From Willaertia magna (lineage: Eukaryota > Heterolobosea > Eutetramitea > Acrasida > Naegleriidae): DNA of 16,019 bases. Of this stretch, positions 6,949-15,938 are shown one piece after another; position 1 is the stretch's first letter; the number at the start of each line of letters is the position of its first letter. The notes under the pieces are model-generated. The model was not told the DNA's origin, searched no databases, and worked only from the letters and a program-made list of their open reading frames with translations. Both the position numbers and the translations under genes were made by a program. Location: NCBI GenBank assembly GCA_902984215.1, contig CADWAF010001499.1, forward strand, positions 1 to 16,019, in the 5' to 3' direction.

Positions 6949-9192
6949 ATGTCTTTAATTAATTGTCTATCAACTTTTTTCTTATCACCTGACCAAGGAA
7001 ATGAAGATGAAACTTTCTCAACAAACGACCCAAATCAAACTGATAGGTATTACTTTTATGGAGATTATGTCGAAGATAGATTAAACCAAAACGCCCAATA
7101 CAAGGTAAAAGGTGATAGCTTTAGAAATAATGGTAAATCTTTTATTTTAGGAGATCACTTAATACTTTACGATAACAAAGACCTAAAAGTTTACACTTTC
7201 AATATTATCCAAAACAGTGCAGTAATCAAATCCACAAATCAGTGTCACTATATTGGAGAAGGTTATGTACAATTCCATGCAGTGTCTGATTATTCTGTAT
7301 TAATCAGCTTAGGAAATGGTTATGCACGATTCTACTTGAATGTCTACACAAAGACATTGACTAATTTAGTTGATATTAACAAGGATTTCTCCAAAGGATA
7401 TATAGAAGTTGGTGACGGTTTTATAGTATTGTATAGAGAAGGAGAAATTATTATTTATGAAAGTAGTAAAAAAGGTAAACAAGATTTTTCTTGTTTTAAT
7501 ATTATACGTTTCAACCATGGTAATTATTCTACTGGTATTTCACAAAACATTAAAAGAAAAGGAAACTATTTACAAATTGGCAAAGCTCTCTATAACCTTC
7601 AAAGTAAATTGTTGGTCAACTATCATTATCCTTTTAAAAACAACTCGTTATATAGTGGTACAAATTTTTATTGTCAATTTTCTTCTTCTTATTTACATAT
7701 TGTTGATAATTTAAACCTTGCTTATAATTTTCGTAATAATAAGTCACCACTTACAGAAACAAATATTGAGACTTTAGCAAAAGAAATAATTCAAGAAGTG
7801 GACAAGGATGGAGATACAACGGCATGGAATAACGCTATTTCTTGGTTGACCGTTCCAACTAAATTCAACCAACAATTAAAATCACATCTCCTTTTTTTAA
7901 TTTCAGAACACTTATATACTAAATTATCATTAGAAAATCAAATGGGCGACAATTTTTATTTTGGAAAGAACATTCTTTGTAATGGTCAACTAGATGAAGT
8001 GTGCAAATGTGCTTTATTATTAACATTATCATACAAGATTGATGACGCAGAAAAAATACTCTTCCAATTATTAAATCAAATCGTTTTAGGAAGAACCTAT
8101 CAACCTTCTCTATTAAATGCAAATACTTCATTGGAATATTTCTCTTCTTTATCAGATAAAGAAAGAGATCAACTTTATAGATTTATTTACCATTTATTAG
8201 ATGTTTATTTACAAATTGTCAAACCAAAATTATGGAATGTTGATTACTTCTTTTGGTGGATGGATGAAATTAAACAAAACAGCTGGTTGTGTGGTATTCA
8301 AACTTGGGATTTTTATCAAATCGTCCTACAATTAGCAATTAAGGAAAAAATCGTAAAGCATGACAGTCAACTAAAAGGATTACTATTATTGGCAGTAAAT
8401 TGTGGAAGTATTGAGTTATTAACTGTCTTGAAAGAGAAAGTAGATATATCAGTTTTTGAAACTCCTATTGTTTCATATGGAGATAATGCCTTGTACGTAG
8501 CTGCAGCTAATGGGAATAATGAGATTGTCATGTGGCTACTAGAGCACACAAATTTATCATTTAAATCCCTCGGCTGTTTCATGCAATCACATTTTCACTT
8601 CTTTTCAGCCAAACGATTTGAAGATGAGGTTACCAAAGGAAAAAACTCTTTTCTTGAAGCTGTTAATAATAACGATTTACAAACTGTAAAGCATCTTCAT
8701 CATATTTTTGGGTTTGATTTGGATTCTATTGTTGAAACTTTTGTAAAGTACAAAAACTATGAGGCTCTAGAATGGTTTGCAACTAAAAAAGTTTTGCTTT
8801 CGACTGGCACCATACGCGAAGCTTATAAATTAGCAACGCAGATAGGTTGGCAAGAAGGCAAAAAGATTCTTCTAATGTTGGGTGAATGTAGTGGGAGAAC
8901 AGTACTTTATGCAGCAATAATGAAAGAAGATTTAGATTTTATAAAGTACGCAATAGAAAATTTGAAGGTGGACATTAACCACGTAGAAGATAGTAAAACT
9001 CCTCTTCAATTGGCAATTTCAAGAAACAATTTCACACTTGTAAAATACTTATTAGAAAAGAAAGCAGCTTATGACAAAGGTATTGCCAATTATGCCCTTA
9101 CTACATTGGGCGCCAGGGCTAATTTAGAAATGATTACTTTCTTACATTTAGCAGTAAAAATTGGTTTGGAAAAAGCAAGAGAGATTTTATAG
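6949..9192 (+). CDS. Ankyrin-repeat protein with beta-rich N-terminal half, 747 residues
   Basis: One uninterrupted frame without introns; the ATG follows a run of A. Residues about 55-265 are beta-rich with repeating units (FILGDHLILYDNKDLKVYTF, YIEVGDGFIVLYREGEIIIY) that suggest a propeller-like fold without WD or kelch signatures. Residues 265-470 look helical and aromatic-rich (WNVDYFFWWMDEIKQ). The C-terminal part has ankyrin-like repeats near 476-498, 512-535, 565-588, 650-673 and 682-705 (SKTPLQLAISRNNFTLVKYLLEK is the clearest), with a weak one at 712-736. Ankyrin repeats bind proteins; the partner cannot be read from the sequence. No signal peptide or membrane segment is seen. Codon use is less AT-extreme than the kelch gene. 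Large ankyrin families of this kind are common in amoebae and their large viruses, but nothing here points to transfer. Confidence 0.88.
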   Translation: MSLINCLSTFFLSPDQGNEDETFSTNDPNQTDRYYFYGDYVEDRLNQNAQYKVKGDSFRNNGKSFILGDHLILYDNKDLKVYTFNIIQNSAVIKSTNQCHYIGEGYVQFHAVSDYSVLISLGNGYARFYLNVYTKTLTNLVDINKDFSKGYIEVGDGFIVLYREGEIIIYESSKKGKQDFSCFNIIRFNHGNYSTGISQNIKRKGNYLQIGKALYNLQSKLLVNYHYPFKNNSLYSGTNFYCQFSSSYLHIVDNLNLAYNFRNNKSPLTETNIETLAKEIIQEVDKDGDTTAWNNAISWLTVPTKFNQQLKSHLLFLISEHLYTKLSLENQMGDNFYFGKNILCNGQLDEVCKCALLLTLSYKIDDAEKILFQLLNQIVLGRTYQPSLLNANTSLEYFSSLSDKERDQLYRFIYHLLDVYLQIVKPKLWNVDYFFWWMDEIKQNSWLCGIQTWDFYQIVLQLAIKEKIVKHDSQLKGLLLLAVNCGSIELLTVLKEKVDISVFETPIVSYGDNALYVAAANGNNEIVMWLLEHTNLSFKSLGCFMQSHFHFFSAKRFEDEVTKGKNSFLEAVNNNDLQTVKHLHHIFGFDLDSIVETFVKYKNYEALEWFATKKVLLSTGTIREAYKLATQIGWQEGKKILLMLGECSGRTVLYAAIMKEDLDFIKYAIENLKVDINHVEDSKTPLQLAISRNNFTLVKYLLEKKAAYDKGIANYALTTLGARANLEMITFLHLAVKIGLEKAREIL

Positions 9193-9539
9193 TAAAAATT
9201 AAGATGCAATTTGGTAAATTTTTTGTAAAAATTATTATTAAATTTTTTTGTTTAATAATTATTTTTAATAATTTAATTATTTTAATAAATAATTTTAATA
9301 AGAATTTTTATAATAAATATTATTTAATTTTTTTTATAAAAGTAGTATTTTTATTTATTTTTTTTATTATTAAATAAATAAATAAACATAAATAATTTTT
9401 TTAAATTTAAATTTCAATTTACATTATTTATCAATAAAATTAATTAATTAATAATAAATAATGTAATTTAGTAAAGTAAATTGTAAAATAAATTGTAAAG
9501 TAATATGTTATTCATTTTTAAAACTCAAATAAATAATTA
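9193..9539. other. AT-rich 3' flank of the ankyrin gene, no gene seen
   Basis: About 350 nt are almost wholly A and T, with ATTAATTAATTAATAATAAATAAT-like simple sequence and short near-repeats of AAATTGTAAA around 9478-9500. The end of the decayed hAT transposase might extend into it, but I cannot recognise the hAT C-terminal dimerisation motif here. Confidence 0.5.
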
Positions 9540-10961
9540 TTCAAATAAACTGACAATAAAATAAATAATAGAATAATCTAATTTTAAAATAATATTTCAT
9601 AAATTTATCTAATATTAACTGTGTAGCTTTTTTATAAATTATTAAATTCATTTCTATTTTCGACCATATCATATAATTTATCATATAGCCAATAATAAAA
9701 AATTACTAATGATAAAATTATATAATCTTTTTTTAAAACTTCTAATGTAATCTTCTTAAATAAAAATAAACAAATTATTAAATTATCTATATTTAACCAT
9801 TCAATAAAGTAATAATAAAATTATGATATTTTTTTGTTAAAAAAATAAATATAAATATTTTTTTAATTATATTACATATTTTAACATTTTATAAGTTAAA
9901 TTTTATTTAATTTTTATATTATATTTAATCTTTTTTTAACTAATTTTTATTAAATTACAATTATTATACCATTTTATAATTAATTATAGTGATCTATTAA
10001 TATAAACTATTAATATTTTAATTTTTTAAATTGTACTAATATTATTATTAATTAATTAACCATTACTAATATTATTAAAAATTAACTTTATTTCTTTTAC
10101 TAGATTTAATATATTAAAAAATCTTGAATATAAAGATTAGTAATATAATAAATATAATATATTTTTTAATTAATATTAAATTTGTCAATACTAATTATTT
10201 TTTGATAAGAATAAACTAATATATTATTATTTGATACATTATTTATATTAATACTAAATACTTTATTTCTTATATTAAGTTTATTAAATAAAATAATTAA
10301 AGTAATAACAAAATTTTTTCTAAAATGTAGCTTATTTAATGGAATAAAATTTAAGTTAAATTTATATAATTTCTAATTTTTATTAACAAAATGTTTACTA
10401 ATTTTTAAAAATACAATTAGTTGTAACTGATATTGAATAAATATTAGTAATTTCATTAATTATAATTAATCTATCAACTTTAAAATTATTATAAATAAAT
10501 TTTTTTAATATTAAAAATTTAAAACTACAATTATTAATAATCGCTAAATCAATAATACAATTTTTAAATAATTTATAATTATTCATATTTAATTCTTCTT
10601 GTAATTGTTTAATGTTAATATTGTGTTTTTTAATTAAATGGGATGTTATATTAGAAGTAAAAGTATTTAATTTAAACTTTTTATAATTACAATTTACTAT
10701 AGTATAAACTTATTTATTTATATTATTTATTATTCTTTTTTTAATATATTTAAAAACAACACTTGTTTTAGATTTTTGTTTTTTTAATAGTAGAAATGTT
10801 AAATTTATTATTTTTAATTTAATTAATAATTCATTATTCTGCTTATCTTGTATATTATTGTATTCTTTTTTTTGTATTTTATTTTTATTTTTATATGTGA
10901 GTTGAAAATAGTTTATTAATTGATATACTTTTTTATTTTCTTGACTAAAACTTATAATGTT
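9540..10961 (-). pseudogene. Decayed hAT-superfamily transposase (BED-type) relic
   Basis: Read on the minus strand in several frames. Segment A (10961..10398, one frame, one stop at 10712..10710) has KTSVVFKYIKK, then VNCNYKKFKLN and TSNITSHLIKKHNI, the layout of a BED zinc finger with one Cys lost, then KNCIIDLAIINNCSFKFLI and ISVTTNC. Segment B (10402..10106, shifted frame) has KHFVNKN, KFNLNFIPLNKLHF and VFSININNVSNNN, matching the hAT core (normally H-T-G-E-N and D-N-A-S-N). It ends YYITNLYIQDFLIY, as in the hAT HILNL-QDFL region. Segment C (9808..9632) reads FIEWLNIDNLIICLFLFKKIT and YIILSLVIFYYWLYDKL, the hAT stretch before the C-terminal domain. Segment D (about 9631..9540) has KATQLILDKFMKYYFKI. 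Frameshifts join the segments. No ends or target duplication were found. Family assignment rests on recognised motif order. Confidence 0.75.
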
Positions 10962-11276
10962 TTAAATTACTATTTTTTTTTAAACCTGCACAACAACTTT
11001 TATAAAAATTCATAAATAACATAAACAATTAATTATTCATTATTTATTAAAGAAGACCAAATTAAGAAATAAATAATCACAAATAACTCTAAATGAATAA
11101 CGAATAAAACAAAAAATCGAATAGGTGTTTATTCATTTTAACTTTTATATTATTTACAAAGACCTATAATTAATTTCTTTAAAATTATTACTCTATTTCT
11201 CATTATCATTTCTTTTAACCCCTCCGCAACAACCCACTCTACATTGTAATCAATTACAACGGAACCAAACTAGAAA
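10962..11276 (+). promoter_or_regulatory. Upstream region of the kelch/RhoGAP-like gene
   Basis: These 315 nt become less AT-rich towards the gene. The last 60 nt include a pyrimidine-rich patch (ACCCCTCCGCAACAACCCAC around 11218-11236) unusual for this window, then CATTGTAATCAATTACAAC before the AGAAAATGG start. It presumably holds the promoter and 5' leader. No TATA box was clear. Confidence 0.4.
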
Positions 11277-14057
11277 ATGGAATTTTCAACATTTCGTTCA
11301 GCAAAAAACAATAAAAAAAAAATGCAAAGAAATCTTTCTCTAAACGCTCTTAGTGAAGGAATTAATAATGCTTTCGAAAAATCATTTGCCTTTCTTCTCA
11401 ACACAGAAGAAGAAGTAAATCATCAAGAAGATCACAATAATAATCATTCCACTGATAATACTAATACTAATACTACATCATCATCACAATCCAAACAAGT
11501 AATTAACAATAATTGGAAACCTTTACACAATGATGATATGTATATGATTCGTGATGAATTTTCACCATTTCCAGCTGAAGGATTTGCTGCTACTACTTTT
11601 AGAGATATCAATAATACTAAAAATGGTAAAGATATAAAAGATAATAATAATCTCTTTTACGTTCATGGTGGAAAGTCAAGATTTAATCATTTTCATCATC
11701 CACTTAAACTTTTTTATATTGATAAATTAGATTGGAATACTATCCATTTAACTTTTAAATTAAATAATAATACTATAAATAATAATAATAATTACAATAA
11801 AGAAGAATACAATACTATAAATAAAGAATATGATGATGAAGAAGAATTATTAATTAAAGAAGAATTTGAAAAGAGACCTAGAAGTTTTCACACTTTAAAT
11901 CAAATAAATAAAAATCATTTACTTTTATATGGTGGAAATGTTAATTTAGGAAATAGTGTTGGAAATAATTTAAATTCTTTTTTTAAAAATTTAGGAAATA
12001 ATTTAAATCAAACTACTAGTACCATTTTTTCTACAATTACAAATACCTTTACAAAAAATACACAAAATAATCAATCATTACAAAATAATCAATTACAAAA
12101 TAATGGTGGAAAGAAAAGTGGAAATCAACAACAACAACCATTTGATATACATTTATATGATATTGATTTAGAAAAGAAAACAATTTCAGTTATTCAAACG
12201 ACTGGAATAAATTTGGGTCCAACTGGTACAAATTTTATTCTTTCTTTTAACAATTGTAAACAAAATAATTTACAACCAAAAAAAGAAAATATTGGACCTA
12301 GACCTAGAAGATATCATACAGCAATTGTTTATCAAGAAGAATTATATATTTATGGTGGTGAAGGATTTAATTATATGATTGAAAATGAAATGAATTTGAC
12401 AAATAATAATAATTTAAATAATTTAAATAATACAACAAATTTAAATACAACAAAGAAAAGAACACAATTACAACCATTAAATGATTTTTGGAAATTTAAT
12501 TATAAAACAAAAAAATGGATACAATTAAAAAGTCCGTCACCAAGATCCGCACGTTACGGACATTGTATGGTCATTCATGAAAGAAAGGAAAAGATTTATG
12601 TGATTGGTGGTTGTACAATTATAGAAAATGTTAATTCTTTAAATGTTTCTTATGAAGAAGTTTCATTAAAAGAAATTTTAGAATATGACATTAAAACGAA
12701 TAGTTGGAATGTAGCTGGAATTATTCCAAAAACAATTGATACTATAAATAGAATACCAGGTCGATTTGGTAGTGCGGATATTTATGATGACTTTATTTTT
12801 ATTGTAGGCGGAGAATTAATGGAAAAGCGTACTTCTATTTTTAATTCCGTTGTAACGAATACAATAACAATAACAAATAATAATATTCCCGCCATTTTAA
12901 ATGATTTATTAATTTATAATGTTGGTAACTATAAATTATCATTATCAAATATTTCTTCAAATGAATGTACTTTAATTTATTGTAAAACTTTAATTTTAAA
13001 TAATAATAGATTAGTTGTATTAGGTGGTAAATATGGAAATAATTTATTAAATAATTTTACACAAAATTATCCAAATGGATCAATGATTGATTTATCTAAA
13101 ACTGCAAGTGATCCAATTTTTAATATTTATTTAAATGATAAATGTTTAAAAATGATTGATATTTGTTATTGTTATATTTTTAATTATTATTACAAAAATT
13201 GTAATCATTTAAATAACAATTTAAATAACAATTTAAATAACAATTTAAATAATGAATTAAATGATATAAAAGTAAAAATATATAATTTAAAAGAAATTAA
13301 TCATTTTATTTTAAATTTTAATCATGATCATATTTCAGATGAAAATGATTTATTTAATGATGATCAATGTAATCCAATAATTATAATTTCCTTAATTGGT
13401 TATTTTTTAGAAAATTTACCTGAACCTTTATTATTATCTAAAAATTATAGATTAATTATTGATTTAATAAATAATTATTTAAATAATAATTCTAAAAATG
13501 GAAAGGAAGAATTAATTAATTTATTAAAAGAAAAAATATTTAATCATTTACCTTTAATTAATAAGAAAATATTTACAAAAATTTTAAAAATTTTAAATTT
13601 AGTATTAAAATATCAAAATATTAAAGAAATTTCTTCCATTTTTGTTCATTATTTATTATTTACAACAATTCCATCACAACGTAGTGTAAAAGATGATTGT
13701 TCAAATGATAAAGAAGGATTAACACCAAAAATTAAAACAATGATTTTTTTAATTGAAAATTTTAAAGAATTTATTTTACAAGATTTTGAACAAGATTTTG
13801 AACAAGATTTTGAAAGGAAAACAACACTATCTGTGTTAGATAATTTAAATAACGAAAAGAATAATGTAAACTATGAAGAAGAAGAAGAAGAAAATTGGAC
13901 AGATGAAGAAGTTGGCGATCATGATAGTATGGGAGTGTCATTAAATGATAATATGAAAAATATGTTAGATTTTGGTGATGAAGAAAGTATGAAACAACTT
14001 ATTGTTGGAAAGAAGAATGGAAAACAAATGGAAGGAAATTTATTAAATTTTGATTAA
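11277..14057 (+). CDS. Kelch-repeat protein with degenerate RhoGAP-like domain, 926 residues
   Basis: Single-exon gene; ATG context gaaaATGG. Residues 1-95 are low-complexity, rich in Asn and Ser. Six kelch blades are marked by the Gly-Gly pairs at 131, 219, 360, 444, 511 and 583, with PRRYHTAIVYQEELYIYGG (343-361) and GHCMVIHERKEKIYVIGG (428-445) the clearest. Asn-rich insertions (160-180, 225-290, 370-395) lie in loops between strands. A RhoGAP-like region spans about 615-800: IIISLIGYFLENLPEPLLLSK (702-722) matches the conserved LPEPLL helix, and NHLPLINKKIFTKILKILN the next. The catalytic Arg-finger motif (GIFR-like) is not found; a LNNN repeat sits near that place. The tail is acidic (QDFE repeats, EEEEEENWTDEE). 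It may bind a Rho GTPase without activating hydrolysis and act in the actin cytoskeleton, an inference. The kelch part is certain, the RhoGAP part probable. Confidence 0.9.
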   Translation: MEFSTFRSAKNNKKKMQRNLSLNALSEGINNAFEKSFAFLLNTEEEVNHQEDHNNNHSTDNTNTNTTSSSQSKQVINNNWKPLHNDDMYMIRDEFSPFPAEGFAATTFRDINNTKNGKDIKDNNNLFYVHGGKSRFNHFHHPLKLFYIDKLDWNTIHLTFKLNNNTINNNNNYNKEEYNTINKEYDDEEELLIKEEFEKRPRSFHTLNQINKNHLLLYGGNVNLGNSVGNNLNSFFKNLGNNLNQTTSTIFSTITNTFTKNTQNNQSLQNNQLQNNGGKKSGNQQQQPFDIHLYDIDLEKKTISVIQTTGINLGPTGTNFILSFNNCKQNNLQPKKENIGPRPRRYHTAIVYQEELYIYGGEGFNYMIENEMNLTNNNNLNNLNNTTNLNTTKKRTQLQPLNDFWKFNYKTKKWIQLKSPSPRSARYGHCMVIHERKEKIYVIGGCTIIENVNSLNVSYEEVSLKEILEYDIKTNSWNVAGIIPKTIDTINRIPGRFGSADIYDDFIFIVGGELMEKRTSIFNSVVTNTITITNNNIPAILNDLLIYNVGNYKLSLSNISSNECTLIYCKTLILNNNRLVVLGGKYGNNLLNNFTQNYPNGSMIDLSKTASDPIFNIYLNDKCLKMIDICYCYIFNYYYKNCNHLNNNLNNNLNNNLNNELNDIKVKIYNLKEINHFILNFNHDHISDENDLFNDDQCNPIIIISLIGYFLENLPEPLLLSKNYRLIIDLINNYLNNNSKNGKEELINLLKEKIFNHLPLINKKIFTKILKILNLVLKYQNIKEISSIFVHYLLFTTIPSQRSVKDDCSNDKEGLTPKIKTMIFLIENFKEFILQDFEQDFEQDFERKTTLSVLDNLNNEKNNVNYEEEEEENWTDEEVGDHDSMGVSLNDNMKNMLDFGDEESMKQLIVGKKNGKQMEGNLLNFD
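13212..13259 (+). repeat. In-frame 12-nt tandem repeat (AATAACAATTTA)
   Basis: There are three perfect copies (13212-13247) and a fourth degenerate one. They encode the repeated Leu-Asn-Asn-Asn of residues about 645-661 in the kelch/RhoGAP-like protein, at the site where the RhoGAP Arg finger would be expected. Length is likely variable between strains. Confidence 0.85.
13779..13814 (+). repeat. In-frame 12-nt tandem repeat (CAAGATTTTGAA), three copies
   Basis: Three perfect copies encode Gln-Asp-Phe-Glu three times (residues 835-846) in the acidic tail of the kelch/RhoGAP-like protein. Perfect identity suggests recent expansion. Confidence 0.9.
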
Positions 14058-14789
14058 TTATTTGTTATTTCTTTTTAAAGACAATGCCCTAAAAATCACA
14101 TAGTTTCTCAAAGAGGTACTGAGCAATTAAACAGCACAAACGATTATAATTTACTTATTTATTTATATGCTACTGACAAATAAATGTAATTACAATGTTT
14201 ATTTACTAAAATTGTAATAAATATTCTAATTAGCATTATTGGCCACTAATATTTACATTATCACCATTCCAGCAGTCCAGCTAACTCTTTTACTTGCCAA
14301 TAATTTTGTCATCGTAATAATCATTTACGTACACATTATTAATAATATTCGGTGGTGGAATTACATTATTTAAAGTAAAATTAAAATTAAAGATATTTGT
14401 ATTTTTTATTCCAACGTTTTAATAATGAAAACATTATTCAATAAATTGTAAACGCAATAATTTTAGTCAGCCTACTGTTAGTTTAGATAAATTATTTACA
14501 ATCCTCTACTGTTTATTTTGTTTTTCTAATTGGCATAACAAATAATCCACTCAACAATATACTAGCACTAATCGCTTAAATTTATTTTCAGACTCAAATT
14601 CATATAAAAAATGTTAAACAAATATTAACAATAGATTTTAAATTTGTGGTAGAAAAGTAATTTATTTAAATCATATAACAATTAACAAAATCTGCTTAAC
14701 CTGCTTAAACATTCTTAAATTAAATACTTAAATTATATTTATTTTTGTGCGCAATAATAGATTTAGTAAATAATTTAAAAACTTTATAA
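14058..14789. other. Intergenic region with moderate base composition, possible minus-strand fragment
   Basis: About 730 nt after the kelch gene, less AT-extreme than the flanking deserts. AATAAA near 14178 may serve as a poly(A) signal for the kelch gene. On the minus strand 14418..14290 reads as a 42-residue open stretch with coding-like composition (including NNVIPPPNIINNVYVNDYYD and DDKIIGK, then TAA) but no start or recognised family. No tRNA was seen. Confidence 0.4.
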
Positions 14790-14948
14790 CATTATTCTAT
14801 TTGTATTTTAGAAAATAAAATTATTAAAATTTTAAAACAAAATGGATTAGAACTAATTTTAAATTTTAAAAATGAAATTGATTTATGAAATAAAATTTAT
14901 TTAAATTATTTTTATAATAATAAATATAATAAATTAGAATATTTATAA
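14790..14948 (+). pseudogene. Short coding-like remnant, unassigned
   Basis: One frame gives ENKIIKILKQNGLELILNF, KNEIDL, a TGA at 14886-14888, and continues NKIYLNYFYNNKYNKLEYL to TAA at 14946-14948. The residue mix resembles a helical protein better than random AT-rich sequence does. It begins after TTTTAG, which could be an acceptor. No family is recognised and chance cannot be excluded. Confidence 0.25.
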
Positions 14949-15814
14949 AAATAAATTAAATTATATTAATAATATTAAATCTTATAATTTTATATAAGTA
15001 TTATATATATAAGTTTTAATATAATTATTTAAGTTTTTATAAAATATTTAAGTATTTTTATATTAAAATTGTTATATTAAATTTATAAAAATTATTAAAT
15101 TTTCAAATTATATTTTTTTAAATATAAATTATTATATCATAAATAAAGATTTTTTTTTTTATAAAAAAAAGTAATATAATATATTTTAAATTAATAATTA
15201 TTTATTTTAATTAATTTTTTAAAATAATTCATTTTTTTATTAAAATAATAATAGTATTGTAATAAATAATTAAAATATTACTAATAATAATTTAATTAAA
15301 TATTAAAATTAAAAAAAATGATAAATTTATTAAATTTATTTATTTAATTGATAAATAGATAAATTTTAATTAAATAAACAAAAAAGATTAATTAATAAAA
15401 TTTTAATAAATAAATAAATAAAAATATTTAAATATTTAATTAAATTTATAAAAAAAATAATTATTAATTAAAAAAAAATAGAAAAAACAATAATTATTAA
15501 ATTAAATAATAAAATTAAAAATTTATTATAATTTTAATTTAAAATTTAAAAAATTTATTCATACTTATTTATATAATAATAAAATAAAAACACTTTATAT
15601 ATTTAACTAGAAATCAAAATTAATTTTAATTTTATTTCAAAATAACTGATAATAAATATTTATTTTAATTAATTTTTTTTTAAAATTTATTTTTTAAAAT
15701 AATATTAAATATTTTTTTTTATTAAAATAAAAACATAAATTTAAATTTTATATATACTTAGTTTTTATAGATAAAATATTTAGATCTTAAATAGTTATTA
15801 AAAAGTTTTATATA
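14949..15814. other. Extreme AT-rich desert, no gene seen
   Basis: About 870 nt contain almost no G or C, with many homopolymers and short palindromic AT words. No ORF of note is present on either strand. Such sequence could be a decayed transposon graveyard, like 9540-10961, or a matrix or centromere-type region; nothing in it decides. Confidence 0.6.
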
Positions 15815-15928
15815 TTATTTTAAATAATCACTATCACAACCATAATTACTTAAATGCTTTAACGTATTTTGTGGAGATAAAACAACATCGGTATCACCAT
15901 TTGATGCAATATATATCAGATAGTAATT
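15815..15928 (-). pseudogene. Possible 3' end of a minus-strand gene, unassigned
   Basis: The minus strand reads 37 open codons ending in TAA (15817..15815), including LIYIASNGDTDVVLSPQNTL and KHLSNYGCDSDYLK, with varied residues and codons unlike the surrounding desert. An in-frame TGA at 15931..15929 closes it upstream. The only nearby AG acceptor would start the exon in the wrong phase. So it is either a broken gene end or an exon I cannot connect. No family recognised. Confidence 0.3.
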
Positions 15929-15938
15929 TCACTTATTA

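Noticed and set aside
7457..7714. A hydrophobic plus-strand ORF inside the ankyrin gene.
   Set aside because: It is a shifted-frame shadow of the intact 747-residue frame.
7919..8582. Two minus-strand ORFs of about 70 codons opposite the ankyrin gene.
   Set aside because: Both are antisense shadows of a well-supported gene with no recognisable motif.
10398..10586. A 62-codon minus-strand ORF could be an independent small gene.
   Set aside because: Its frame continues upstream of the Met for over 120 codons with BED-like and hAT-like motifs, so it is a piece of the transposase relic.
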